Origin: Acanthopleura granulata
Lineage: Eukaryota > Mollusca > Polyplacophora > Chitonida > Chitonidae
DNA: 64,000 nt
Direction: 5' to 3'
Assembly: GCA_016165875.1 (NCBI GenBank)
Contig: JABBOT010000005.1
Span: forward strand, 29,593,943 to 29,657,942
The translations under genes and the position numbers were made by a program. The notes under the pieces were generated by a model. That model worked only from the letters and a program-made list of their open reading frames with translations. It did no database searches and had not been told where the DNA came from. Positions 26,201 through 38,300 of this stretch are shown here, one piece after another. Position 1 is the first letter of the stretch. Every line of letters begins with the position of its first letter.

Positions 26201-29200
26201 CGAGGCTTTTGAATGGTCATGGGTTCCGTCTGTGCCGGGGATAAAAAGCTCAGCGGACCAAGACATTCAAAGCTGGAACACGGTAGGTTTCGGAACCGCT
26301 GCCAACCCAAAGTACTTTCACGGGTCCTTCACCAGTCCTTTATCAAATCTAATATCAGGCGACAAGAAGCTGAACATGAACTATGCCATTGAACGTATAT
26401 TCATAGCGTATCACACCGAGGATTTAGCAGATATCATGTGGCAGAGGTTAATTTCTGGAAGGGGTTATAAGGGATAAATACTAAAATCTGATAGGAGCTT
26501 GATCTGGGGAGTTGAGGTGTGAGACGCTGATTGAGTGAAACTGTCCCAGTTCATGAATGACACAATCTAGAGGGGTGGGGGTGGGGGGCAGGAGGGTAGT
26601 GAATGTCAGTCTGGTGTCATTATGAGCTTTGGTGCATGAGTACTTGCATGAATTATACATAAACACATGTATAATTGATTGATACGACTACTGACTCGTA
26701 TTACCTGCACATTCATAAATACTTTATATTCACAGACGGCATCCAGTATTTTGCCGGTCATAGGCTAACCGCACCTAATCGAAAATATGGAATTGTCGAA
26801 GTAATCAATAATCACGTAGACAACTACAGTATAAAAGTGTATGTTCAGAAGCCGTTTTGGCGACACTCGTTTCCAAAGTCGGTTAACCCGGACACACATT
26901 CCTGTCATACACACATGTACATTCAAGGTTCGATTTCACTCAAGGCCGTGGACGTGGCCTTTCGTAAGATCTTCCGGTATATTTTATATACGGCCCGTCT
27001 TTATATGGTGGGAGGAAACCGGACAAAGCCCGTAGGAAACCCACGACCTTCCGCAGGTTTGCTGGCGGGCCTTCCCAAGTAGAGTTGGAAAGGAAGACAG
27101 CATGAGCTGGACTTTAACTCAGAAGACCGCATTGGTCTTAGGCACAAGCCCGCTAACCTACTGAGCCACTGAGGTCCCAACCAGAAAAGAAGGCACTTAA
27201 AGGAATTAGGCGTCACATATATAAAGATATGCAAAGCAAAGTTTACTGTGCCAGATTCGGATGATGTTCGTGGGGGTTTTTGTTGTTGTTGTTGTTTTTT
27301 TTGTTTGTTTTTTTTTTTTGTTTTGCTTTTCTTTCTCGTTTCTAGCCCACATTTTAACTGTTCTTACAAAAGTTTATTTATACTCTACTACATAGCTTAT
27401 GCTCTGAAATACATAAATAAGATGTAATTGAGAATTTGGTGTTAACTTTTGCCGACGAAGGCTTTTAGATTATATCATTTAAGATATTAACGTAACGTCA
27501 TGCACGTACACCTGCCCGTGTCTGAGTATTTTGAATCCGTTGTAAACTATTTGTTTAAAATATGTCATGGATAATGAATCACATGGAAAATTGTTAAAAT
27601 AAGACATAAATATAAGAATCAGTCATAATATTTGGGAAACTTATGCTGTAGGTATGCTTTGCTCTTTTTGTCTGAGAGAAGTCCCCCTTCCCAGTAGTAA
27701 ACCTTAGAGACTTGTCTGTTAAGTGTTTGAGTGGTTTAAGTGTATCGCAACTAGATTTGGTTTCCTTTCACAAAACCTGGTAAATAAATTTCGTAATTGA
27801 TGGAACGGAGTTGATTATAACCGTGTCGTTATAAGATAAATGATTCATAACGAGATGCCCTGGGCACAATTATAATGAAGGTTACAGCTGTATTATCCGG
27901 TTTGGTAGAATCCCCTGTATACGTTGACTGCATGTGGGCAATGTTTACCTGGTGCTCTGCTCTCATATATTTCATATGTAGTTCATTAGCTGATTGAAAT
28001 TAAGCGCCATTAATTGGACGATATAAGCACTAAGCAAACTATTCACAGCGTTATAGCGTTTTGATATCGCTGGTGAAGCTTTCTACCCGCCCATCGAAGC
28101 ACTTATAGACACTGGAATTTACCCAGTCAGTTTCTGCACAATGAGATAGCCATCAGCCTTGTATAGCTATCCAGAGACTAGTCCGTTGTTATAAGCAAGC
28201 CCATAGCCCCATTTACCAGTGAATGGCTTTATTGGATATGGTTTGGCGTGTGTGTATTTTTGGTCAATATCAAACCGTCCGTGACGGGCATATTGTTTAT
28301 GCGGAACAGAGCAGTACCACGTGCAGGCAAGGCCCACGTTTGTACAGATGCCAAGAACAAAGTCACATCTTGTTAATCTGTACTCAATCAGATGTCACAT
28401 GGTGAATAAAAGCTACCGCTTCATTAGATTGACGAAGGCATTAAAGATATAGGTTATCAAAATAAGTGTGATCAGGTAATACCAGAAAGGTGAATATTTA
28501 CCTTGTCAGATTACTGCCATAGGCAGTAATATCATTTACTGCGTGTTTTGCTGGGCAAGTTATACCATTAGCTATACAGGTTTGATATCAAATGATCCAG
28601 TACAGCGAGGTTACCAAACTCAGTTCCCGCAAGGAGATAAGCAAAGTTGCAGGCCAATAAACTAGTATGAAATGAAACTACGGAAAGATTTTAGCATACA
28701 TGATATAGCAAAAATACATTTATGCATCACAGTGAGAGCTGTATATCGAATATATTGTATTTGTTACTTTTTTTCCATCGACAAGTCACTGTTTTTCGCA
28801 CACCATCATTGTCTGAGTGATTGTAGAGACCAGTGTTAATATGCCAGATTTGCACTATATTGGGCTCAGTGTGTCTGAACTCATTGCGTAATAGCACGGC
28901 GAACCGCATAAGCAAATGAAGGACTTGATTTAAATCAACACCAGTTTATCTTGAGAGCAATGGTGTTTATGTTATTAGTATTGAATACCATTTTGCTTAA
29001 ATGCTGAAAGTACCATAACATTTTTAGATTTGGTTTCGATCCTCCAGTTTACTATATAAAATCAGGTGGTGTCCAGTAAAGAAACTTTACTTGTAAAATC
29101 AATTCTCTAAATTAGACTGATAATCGTTCAAAACAAAACACAAGCTCAGAGCAAACGTGTGCCCTGTGGTATATAAAGTTGTGAGTTTTCTTTGCCACAC

Positions 29201-31058
29201 TCTGAGCGTGGTTTTAGTTTCCAGGACGCGTCTATATTATACACATGTATTTCAACTTTAAAATAGCTCAAACCCGATATGATCAACTGAAGTCATATAT
29301 CATTGTGCTTGTTTTATCGGGGGAAAACCGTATATGTCACTGATTGTCGGAAAGATATATATTGCTCGGATAAAATCCCATAATTTGTTATATTTGTCGA
29401 CGGTCAGGGTCACAGTCCAACTGGTTTTTTTATGATTTATTCAATAAACTGTATTTATGCAGTCAGTAATGTACGCATGTAAGAGTACGAGCTGTCTGTA
29501 GATAAAGAAATCTCATAATAATGTGATTGATATATTTTCCATTTTAACACGTTTTGCATCTTGTTTCCGTACATTTATAATGCCTTTTGCGTGATGCTTT
29601 CTTCTTTTTTTTTTGGTAAGATCGACAAAATATTTTCCAGTTGTCAAAATCTTTTCTATTTTAACCAGAATTCTCTGGTTAAAGAGTGCATCTCTCTTAA
29701 CACGATGCCAGTAGAGTGTTCCGTTTTTAACATCATGTGCAAAATGGATTCTATTTGAATTCGGTTTGCATAACATTTTTCATCATAACACAATCGTTAT
29801 AATAATTTCCATTGAACATATTAATTTGTTCAATACAATTTCGATCTGAACACGATTGTGACACAATGCCTTGCAGGTGACGGCGTTGATGGTGAAGCTA
29901 GGGGGGGCGTCCGCACTTCTGTGTGGGTTGTCTCTCGTCACTGTACTGGAGCTGTTGTGGGTGGTTTGTGTGGGATGTGCGTCCTGCTGCCGAAGACAAA
30001 ACCAAACGTCAGTAATCCTCGTTTCTCTTGTACCCTTCTTGTAAATATTTAATGATCAGCATGAATCATGCCAATGTTTCCAGGACGCATAACTGATGGA
30101 GGACACAAAACACCGTTGACTGCCTCTAAAGAGTGGAAAATGTACTTCGGTCACGATTATGATATTAATTAACCATGTGTATCATGACTGTTTATTTACT
30201 TACTGATTGATTTGTCTTTTCTTCAACGCCATGCTAGAGAATGGCAGTCACCCCATTCATAAGCATACCTGGGATTAGCCTTTCTTTAACAGTAATTATT
30301 TGATATCGATACTATTAGCATATTATTAACTTCCATATTAAGAATTGCTGTTGGTTTGTTTCAGGCGAAAGATGCAGAAGTACGTTCAGCATTTCGGTCA
30401 TGATACATCATCATCTGTTTATCCCGCTGACACGTCCAAGTCTCAGAAAAGACCCTCCGTTTCCCACGTTGTATACCGAAAAGACAGTAAATCAGTGCGA
30501 AACTTGACCCCCAAGAAGCGTCTCGGCGGCAACAGACGACCCTTGACCCGTACAGGATCTGGGGTACAGAACTGGGGAAACCTGGGTCCCATTCTTCCGC
30601 TTCGAACTAGTACGTTTCGGTATCGGAGAAATAACAACAGTTCAGGAGAATCCGGAGTTGCCAGCGGAAACAGACTCGTGAGCAAGCGCAACTCTCTGGA
30701 GGAATCATGTGGTACAACCGAGCAGTCACATGTCGAAGGTGGCCAAGTGCCGTCTCGGAACGACACAAGGCGACATGAGTTAATTGTACCGCGACTAAAC
30801 CTGGAAGATTTGATAAGTCACGCCGAAACAGAAGAATTTCCCAGTACAGTGCAAGGGTATACCTGCAACATATGGAGAAGGGAAAGCACCACGAACTACA
30901 ATCATGCTCCAATGTTACATGTCCCCAGTCCTGTCAGGATGAACGATGTTTTCAGGGAAATTGAACGACGTCGGTCTAATGTAGGAGCAGGCCGTCGTCC
31001 AGTCTATAGTTCGAATGGAGATAAGATCTATAGGCCGGACCGGCTGAACAGGTACTAA
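17247..31058 (+). CDS. DEG/ENaC-family sodium channel subunit (channel A)
   Basis: This is a trimeric, amiloride-sensitive-type cation channel subunit of the plasma membrane. The gating stimulus (peptide, acid or mechanical) cannot be told from sequence. Eleven exons join in frame to 764 aa: 17247-18040, 20145-20227, 20816-20979, 21354-21407, 22231-22339, 23282-23354, 23525-23582, 24095-24153, 25705-25780, 29877-30007 and 30365-31058. The cytoplasmic N-terminus has the gating motif His-Gly (LHGFPF, residues 72-73), TM1 spans about 87-108, and FPAVTVCN (129-136) follows it. The extracellular domain shows KYGRCVSI, the LNLQADEYL strand, a Cys-rich thumb (NCRLACFHRHVRSLCGC, LVCECPENC), KWPSEK and VTISLDRS. 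TM2 is LMVKLGGASALLCGLSLVTV; its GLS is the G-x-S selectivity filter. The tail of about 245 residues is basic and Ser/Arg-rich. The start is the first ATG in frame. It lacks the usual C-x-F-x-G-x-x-C motif (see findings). Confidence 0.94.
18041..20144 (+). other. Channel A intron 1
   Basis: This 2.1 kb intron separates the large first exon from the KYGRC exon. I searched it for a small exon carrying the missing C-x-F-x-G-x-x-C motif and found none; exon 1 (ending in phase 2) joins the next exon directly. It contains a 75-bp tandem duplication (listed separately) and otherwise nothing I recognise. Confidence 0.6.
19052..19200. repeat. Two-copy 75-bp tandem duplication
   Basis: Copies at about 19,052-19,126 and 19,127-19,200 share TGTCT.TTACAGAC.ACAAATA and AATGAATCATA.TCACCTTTC, then ...TTTGATC. 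Each carries a TTACAG that resembles a splice acceptor, but no open exon of the right phase follows. Confidence 0.85.
22643..22768. repeat. Inverted repeat, 21-bp arms
   Basis: The left arm AAGAAATTTTATGCTTCACTC (22,643-22,663) and the right arm at 22,748-22,768 are reverse complements with two mismatches, separated by about 84 bp. It sits in a channel A intron, inside a longer low-complexity tract rich in short runs such as TTTCG, TTTTC and their complements (about 22,530-23,060). This could be a small non-autonomous DNA element. Confidence 0.65.
24227..24834. repeat. Diverged direct repeat pair, about 90 bp
   Basis: Copies at about 24,227-24,316 and 24,748-24,832 share CGTAA, then CCCGCCTT, then CTCCTTGTTCT..CTTG.ATTA..TCACACTTCTA with substitutions. 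Both lie in the intron after the channel A exon at 24,095-24,153. Their identity is moderate and no function is evident. Confidence 0.55.
26103..26222. repeat. 39-bp tandem repeat, three units
   Basis: Three copies of about 39 bp have the core GGGCAGGAGAGTGTGACGAG. In the plus frame each unit reads as 13 residues of the form SWAGECDEAFEW. The units fall inside a 146-codon open frame (26,037-26,477) in a channel A intron. The frame has no convincing start, and I cannot say whether it is ever an exon. Confidence 0.85.
26965..27180 (-). mobile_element. tRNA-derived SINE with head
   Basis: Read on the minus strand it has the tRNA-like head (GTGGCTCAGTAGGTTAGCGG), then the B-box-like region, GACAGCATGAGCTGG complement, and the body GGTTTCCTCCCACCATATAA. 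The 3' tail is degraded. It lies in the large channel A intron. Confidence 0.85.
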
Positions 31059-31336
31059 CTACAATACACAACATATATTAAAAACGCGTGATGGCAGAAG
31101 TTTCATGGTTGTTCGACCGTGAGGATTTGCAGGCGAATCTGCAGCAAATCCAAACCTTTTCATTTAATTGTTCAAGCATGGACATTTATATAATTTTCCC
31201 GAGTTGTTCCATAAAACTGGAGAGCATGGGTAGCTCCATTCTTCCCGGGAACCTTACGGTCCTACCTTACGTGTGTACATTTACAGTGGTTCACCACTTC
31301 GTCATTCAAGGTTTCTGTATAGGTTTACATTTGTGT

Positions 31337-31421
31337 AATAAATGCATTGCACATGTTAGTAAGACACAACCTTTACCTCTCATCTTCGACGTACGTACAT
31401 ATCCGCAGTAGTGTCAATAAA
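31337..31421 (+). terminator. Poly(A) signals of channel A
   Basis: AATAAA occurs at 31,337-31,342 and again at 31,416-31,421, about 280 and 360 bases after the channel A stop codon. A GT-rich stretch (TTTCGTGTTTG) follows the second site, so the second is the better candidate. Confidence 0.6.
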
Positions 31422-32336
31422 CAAAGTTTCGTGTTTGAACAGTTTATTGATTAAAAGAGGGTACATTTTGGTTTTATTGTTCCCATGAACATCGGTTTAC
31501 GATCATGTGATCAAGGCGCGCTGGAGGTTATCTATAGATTATTAAAGAAACAAGGTGTGATTCTCTCTATTATTGAAGCTAAAGCAACAACATTTGCATT
31601 GAGAGCTTGTGAGGATTATCACTTTGTCTATATACTGGCCGAGACTGCGTGATGCAGACTTTGGAATACCGTAGTTCACCAAAGCACAGGAAGTGATACA
31701 CACTTTAACTCAAGCTGAAGTAACAACATTTGTACTGAAACATTTGACGAATATCGTAAAAGCCGTGTTGGCGTGCTGACTTCGGTACGGAAAACATTTT
31801 ATGATTTATGGCTCAAGTCACCCTCCGCCGTAGAGTTCATCGATCGCTATTGGTAAACAAAATTTTACCTAAAACATTTACAACACGTAACAAATTGATA
31901 ACAGGTAAATGCATAAAAATACCATCATATGCACACAGCAACCTCGATGCTCCTATGCAACGGGAATCTACTGTTTGCTGATTTGCGAACTGAAACAAAT
32001 ACCCAACCAAGCGTAAATCCAACACTGTTTCAAGATATAACTATTGGTAATAATAGGCATTAAATTGATATCAAGGTGGAAGGCAATCCGTTATTGTCAA
32101 AACCTCACGCTATAATTATATACTTATACATGTTTTATATACAAGAAATGCTGCACAAGATCTTGGATTCAAAGGATATATGCTCGACAGCTAAGTAAGC
32201 ACAAGACGTTTATGCAGCGATGTTCAAACTTGGACCAGGAGATCAGTGACGGATAATTGTTGTATCTGTTTACCGAAGACCTGTATACTTGCTGCAAACC
32301 ACTATACAAAGGTACGGTGAGAATATACAGGTCGAC
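31422..32336. other. Spacer between the 3' ends of channels A and B
   Basis: About 0.9 kb lies between the convergent stop codons, beyond the channel A poly(A) signals. I see no exon or named repeat. It should contain the 3' untranslated region of channel B, but no clean AATAAA on the minus strand lies close to the channel B stop; the nearest is around 31,441-31,447 (TTTATT on the plus strand). Confidence 0.5.
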
Positions 32337-35300
32337 CTATTCTTTAGGTGGCCTATAAGGGTATACTGGCGTTGCCCCGGGTCTGTGCTGAGAAGCGCTA
32401 GTCATCTTGAAGAGGCAAAAGTGAACGACGGACACCAACAAGTCGAGAATCTCGCCAAGTGCGAGAATAGAGACACCCAGCCACAGACCCAGCTGTCCAC
32501 CTAGATCGCTGATCACGTTCTCAAACTGAAGGAACAAAACCATCACTGAATAATAAGTACTGATAAATGTGAGAATGCTAATTAAATACATTTTATACAC
32601 AACAAGTGGATATGAAATTTTACGTGTGAATAAGACATGTAAGAGAATATTATCTGAAGGATCAGTCCAAGCCCTACCAAAAGGCCTCTTTGTTTTCTAT
32701 ATATTTAGACACTTCTCTTGGGTTTCCACACAAAGTCGTTCTGCATTCAGAACGGGTCATTAAGCTGGCTGATAAGGGTCACAATTTACTCGATATCATA
32801 GATGTTAGCCACGCCAGTAAATAGTTATCCCCATGTAATGTAGCGAACATGCCGTAAGAGATTACGGAACCCAGTTTTCTTGGAAAATAAGGTGAATCTG
32901 CGTATAGACCTTGTACCTCACTATAATTTGAGGTAAAACCATCAACCTACAGCACTTACTTCGTATGAAGGTTTCTGTTCAATGAGCTGATAGTTCAGCT
33001 CCTGGTAGAATATCTCCAACTTGGCTATATCGTATTTGCTGAAAAACGAGATCAGTTTGTGAGAGAACATAAGGTTCATGGACACACGCGATCTGAGAGC
33101 GGTATAGGTATTGGGGATACATAATAGATTCTCTGACTATTACGTTTCTTTACTTGTTTTGATTACGTTACTTTCAACATACATACTCATATTGCTGCCT
33201 AGCTGTAAAACCATGGTAAGGACATCCGGATGTGGCGCCCCACCAATCCAAACGCACACTGCATACTGGCTCTAAGACAAACTATCTCCTATATGTACTC
33301 TCCTGTGATTGATGCCTCAACTCGCACATCTGGATGTCTTGGATTTGTGATGGTGATTCGATTGGTAATTGAACTCGGATCTCTGGTTTATGCCTTACCT
33401 TTCGGTTACAACCGTGTCTTACGCGACTACACATATAAAGCTGCCACACATATAGGGCTACATGTATACTTACTAGCCATTCTTAGAGGCGGATCTCATG
33501 AGCTTGGTGCTGGACTTCATCATTCGACTGAACAGATCACCCTGTAGAGACAAGCACACAGCAATCAGGTGATGCTATGTACGAATTTCAATATGGATTG
33601 TCTCGCAACGGTCCATCCTGTCTTTGTGGCGTTACATCCCGTCAGGAGACGACGGCCATGACAGCAGGACTCTGAGGTATTTTGCAACGAGACTATCCAT
33701 ACTCTAAGTCATCTAATTCTGGAGACATCCGCTCTGCTCATTTATACATATGACAGAAATACAGAGTTTCTCTATTCTCACATGGTCATTCCATCTAATA
33801 AACAACATATCCTTACGTTTACTATAAAGGGAAAGAGATGTATGTTTCCACAACAATACGGCTGCATATACAGTACAACTATGTCAGCTGGCTTTGGATC
33901 ACACGTCTCTACCGTCCCTTGAACAGAGCACCGATTCTTGTCCATGCTGTATGTCGACACACACACATACACACGGGCGCACGCACACACTGTATCGAAG
34001 TGCGACGGACAGCTGTTTCCGATTTTATATACACAAGCGAATTGCCCGAAATATCGATGACACATTTATTCTTCCGAAAAAAATCGACAGTGTGTTGGAA
34101 GTTAAATACGGAGTGACTGTGCACCTGGTATTTTCTGCCGGGCCACACTGCGTTCGATATCGTAAGGGTATATGCTTCGTCACTGCAAAAAAAAAACCAA
34201 AAAAACAAACAAACAAACAAATAAGCGCCATTGGCTTTAGTCAGCTACATTTGTATAAGGTATTGGTGAATCATTCTACAACAACTAGATCAATGATTCT
34301 GTGAACGTAAGCAATGTTAAGTGCAGCAAGTAGAAGTTTGAATTGGTTACACTCCTACTATGTTTGAAGGCTCATAGCCTACCTACTAAATTCTTCAGCA
34401 TTAAGAGATCAAGAACAGATGATTAAATACACATTATGTCCGGCAATTAATTCAATATTTCAAATTTTACAATCATGGAGGGATCCCCAGTAGTGTGCCA
34501 ATTTATCAATCATTTGGACTCTACCAGTGGAATACGACGGTTAAGTTTTTCAACACTTTTAGTAATTAATTTTTCAATCTTTCTGGGAATGTGTCTTGCA
34601 CCCCTTTCCACATGGGTGCGCACCTACGACCATCCTCAGGCTGCTGGCAGATAATCCCACGTACGGTCGGAGAGGAAGCCAGCATGAGCTGGAACTCACA
34701 GCGACCACTATTAGGTGTTATAAGAGGGCCTACCTGCAGGGCAGGGGACATGCTTCGTCACACCCCAGCTTATTGGCAATGTACAGCTGCTTTACATCTT
34801 CGGAACAGTTAGCTGGAGGAAAACAAGAGATCCCACAGCACGGTGAGTCAATGGACATACGTAAGATTCTGCAACACTTATCTACTTTTAAATGAAGAGA
34901 CCAACTTTAAATATACAGTAGTATCATCTGACATACCATTATATGCAGCTTCCTTAGACGTTTTCCATTATTTCTTTACATTCTTGTAAAGTCAACAAGG
35001 CAAAAAAACATTCTCTAAAATGGGTTTTTGGAGGTCATATTGCACAGGCTGAGCACAGTGACGTTACAGATTCCCTTTTGCTGCTAAGGATGTTGTAACT
35101 GTTATATTTCCACATTAAATACAGACACAAGTGCAGTACAACATATACATTCATATTGAACGTAGACATATAGCAATCGGGGGATATCTGGCAGCAAAAC
35201 AGTATCTGTGACGTCACTGTGCTCCAGCCCGTTCAGTATGGTCAAAAAAAGTTCATTGTAGCAACTCAGTCTTCAGGTCCATTTTAATCAATGTAAAAGA

Positions 35301-38300
35301 AAAAAATAAAACCGAAAAAATGATAATAATTAAGACCATATTTTAAATCGGCACGAAATAGCATTTTAGGCGATGTGTGCTTTATTTAAAGGCCTGTTCT
35401 TTAAGATTGAAGTAAATCCTCGTATTCTACATGGAAATGGAGCGCGTATACATAATAACTTGAGAAAGAATCAAATAAATCATCGTACTTTACATGGAAC
35501 TGGGGGACAGCTATATATAAATACTTGCGAAAGAAAGATCTTGTTATCAAAATAATGGTCACTACATCTAATGGTTCACAGGATACGTACCATGTCTTGA
35601 TTCACATAGTGATACATTAGCAGGAAGCGGATAGGCTGCCAGTCCACAATCACATCGCAAAATGAGCGTCGTCTGATAGCAAGACTTCATGCACGCCTGC
35701 TTGGAATACACTGGGTTCTCTTTCTCATACAGCGAATTCAGACCTGTGAATTCCGCGGTGCAATTACCATGAGGTGTACCCAAACGAATGATCGATGTCT
35801 GAAACAGATGAGGAGGAATTTGTTGCAACGTGTAACTTTCATACGACATCGCAAAAGTTAAATTTCTCATAACATTTTGTTTCATGAATGATGTTATTTG
35901 TGGTATAGCTGTGAAATGGCTACGAAAAATGTAAGTTATGGCGAAGTATTTTTGTGAGTTTTATTGGTAAAAAAATGACGTACGTATAAAATGAGACATT
36001 TTCTTTATTTGTTCTCTATTCTCATGAAGCAACCAGTGATCAGGGGCAAAATTGCAATAACCATAACATGTGGCATACATGTAGACTCATGTGTTTTGCT
36101 TTCGTAACACGAGTCTTGCTAACGATATTGTTTGTATCGCGAAGTCTTATACAAGTTTGGAAATTTCAGTATTTACATTCTTAATATGAATTCCTGTAAC
36201 ACAGTTGGTTAATCTGTAGGACAGCTGATTGTTTTTTCAGGTCATATTCAAATCATTTTTCACTTGTAGAATGCCGGTTACTCTCATGGTAAGGAAAATC
36301 GGGATACCCGTGAGGAATCTACAACTTTTGGCATGTTATTGTCAGATGTGTAACTCACATACGCAAATTATACCTTTTTGTGGGAAACAAGCGGTCTACA
36401 AAGAACGCTATGCTGCGCAATGGGCCCAGGCGGCATATTGTCGTATAGGTGCCAGAAAAAATGAGAGCGATGAAGGTAGTTTGCAAATGTGACGAGGGTA
36501 CAACTTGCAGATTCTGTCGTATATGTGATTCGTTTTAACTGTGATACTCTCCTACGAGTCCCATTGATACGGTTGCCACTACATTATGTGATTTATGGAG
36601 TAAACATTCCCATCCTCATAATTTGCGCTTGGAAAGTGAACTATTGACTGAATATTGTCCTCCTGACATTAGATTTCAACAAAGGTCGGTCACGATAAAT
36701 GTGTAATTAATTAGAGTCCATTAGTTTTGCAAGCTCTAGTAAGGCCTGAAATACGTAAACAGGCCGTGCATGAAATATATTAATGGAATAATGGTTTGAA
36801 TTAACACCCATTGATCGAGAAAAAGCAGGAAATAATTCCGTCCTGGTGATTTTGAAGTGGTTATTCAAACGTGAGCTTGTGGATCACCACGCCTCCGATG
36901 TACTTGCCGGTGCATCGATGTCACAGTATATATGTCTCTCACTAAGTGCAAATACATAAATTTGGTTGCCGATGTGTTAAGCCATGATGGGGTGTACACA
37001 GGCTTACTCGCCCGTTATCACTGAGAGCGCGTTTGTTTATATTCATAGGCTTTTTTGCTTGTTTGCATTCTGAGACTAGGTGCAGGATTCCACTTTCCTG
37101 GTTTTTGTTGTTGTTCTTATGGTTCTATGAGGCGTTGAGGGTTAAAGTTGCACATGATGATGATCCTTAGAAAGATACCATTTACCACATTAAATGAATG
37201 GCTAGTTCTCTAATTCATGTCTTTATTTGATTGGAGTTTTGCACCCCAGTCAAGGCACACTAACCCCTCGGTTACAGTTTCCTAGATGCACACGTGGGAA
37301 TAGCACAGCTTCTTCGACATGTGTCCCATGCCAATCGATAAAACAATGCTCAAAATATGTTGTACGCCGTCGAATGTTGAAACAAAAACATGAATATTGT
37401 AATATTCATAGGTGGTAGGCACATGTTGTTATGACCGCTGAAATTTGCCATAGTTAAGCTGAATGAAAATGAAATAATGGGATAGGCGTCAAATGACAAA
37501 ATAATGACCGAAACAGTAACTTTACATACGAAAATATGCCAGCACTAAGCCGTCATGTTTTAACGTGAAAGCAATGTACATGTATGCAGTACAACAAAAT
37601 ATTTAAGAATTACAACGGAATTTAGGTGGCTAGGAGTTGGCATTCATTGTCGCATTTTAGAAAAATATAATCGAAAATTCGGAGAAAAAATATGCCACAT
37701 GTGTGGCTAACTAATACTAAAATTGGGATAAGTATACACGCCATCCTGAAGGGTACAGAAGGCTTCCCGGGCAGAGAAGATTTTGGAAGATATATATCGT
37801 TCGCTGTGAAATTAGAGAAAGATGAAGAAGACTTAGATCTGTGAAAATTTGTAGCTTACGTAAGATGTTGTATGATATACTGGAGACGAATACTGTAAAG
37901 GATTCTCTCCCCACAAAAGGTAGAGTTTTTGGAGACAAAAAAATGGAATAAAATATCACTTTTAGTGCTCGAACTTCGATGAAATATTCGACATTATTCC
38001 TTACCTTCCAAACAAATTTCAAAAAACCTTTTTAAGATCAATATAAATCTCAAATCGGGCAAATTGTGCAATTTCGTACTATGCAAGATGGTGGGTCCTT
38101 TGCCGTAGTAGTCGGTTTGCTGTTCATTTATGCAAGATTGACCCACATGTCCACGCATGTGCCAGTATCATGAACTCAGTTGGTATGTCCACTCACGTGA
38201 TCCTATCATACCCACCTTCCGCATGCCCACTGACGTCAGGAACCCTGGGGACACAGTAAACCCTTCGTCCTCTGGGAAGGGCACCTTACCCCGTGTGTGC

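Larger units (their letters stand above)
25781..29876 (+). other. Channel A large intron before TM2 exon
   Basis: This 4.1 kb intron is bounded by the exon ending at TPEIS and the TM2 exon. The join is in phase 0 and reads directly from TPEIS into VTALMVKLGG, as in other family members, so no exon is missing. It contains an open frame with a three-unit 39-bp repeat (26,037-26,477), a further open stretch at 26,675-27,082 that runs into a SINE, and poly-T tracts near 27,275-27,330. Confidence 0.75.

Noticed and set aside
29858..30052. Plus-strand frame starting MTQCLAGDGVDGEARGG
   Set aside because: It is a shifted frame over the channel A TM2 exon; the real frame reads LMVKLGGASALL.
30443..30912. 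Two minus-strand frames of about 100 codons
   Set aside because: They are antisense shadows of the GC-richer last exon of channel A.
33635..33692. A 58-nt minus-strand segment reading KYLRVLLSWPSSPDGM, first taken as the WP exon of channel B, implying a lost splice donor and a frameshift
   Set aside because: It has no GT donor in phase and a poor acceptor. A better 58-nt exon with a strong pyrimidine tract, TGCAG acceptor and GTGCAC donor (34,125-34,182, DEAYTLTISNAVWPG) fits phase and family, so channel B is intact.
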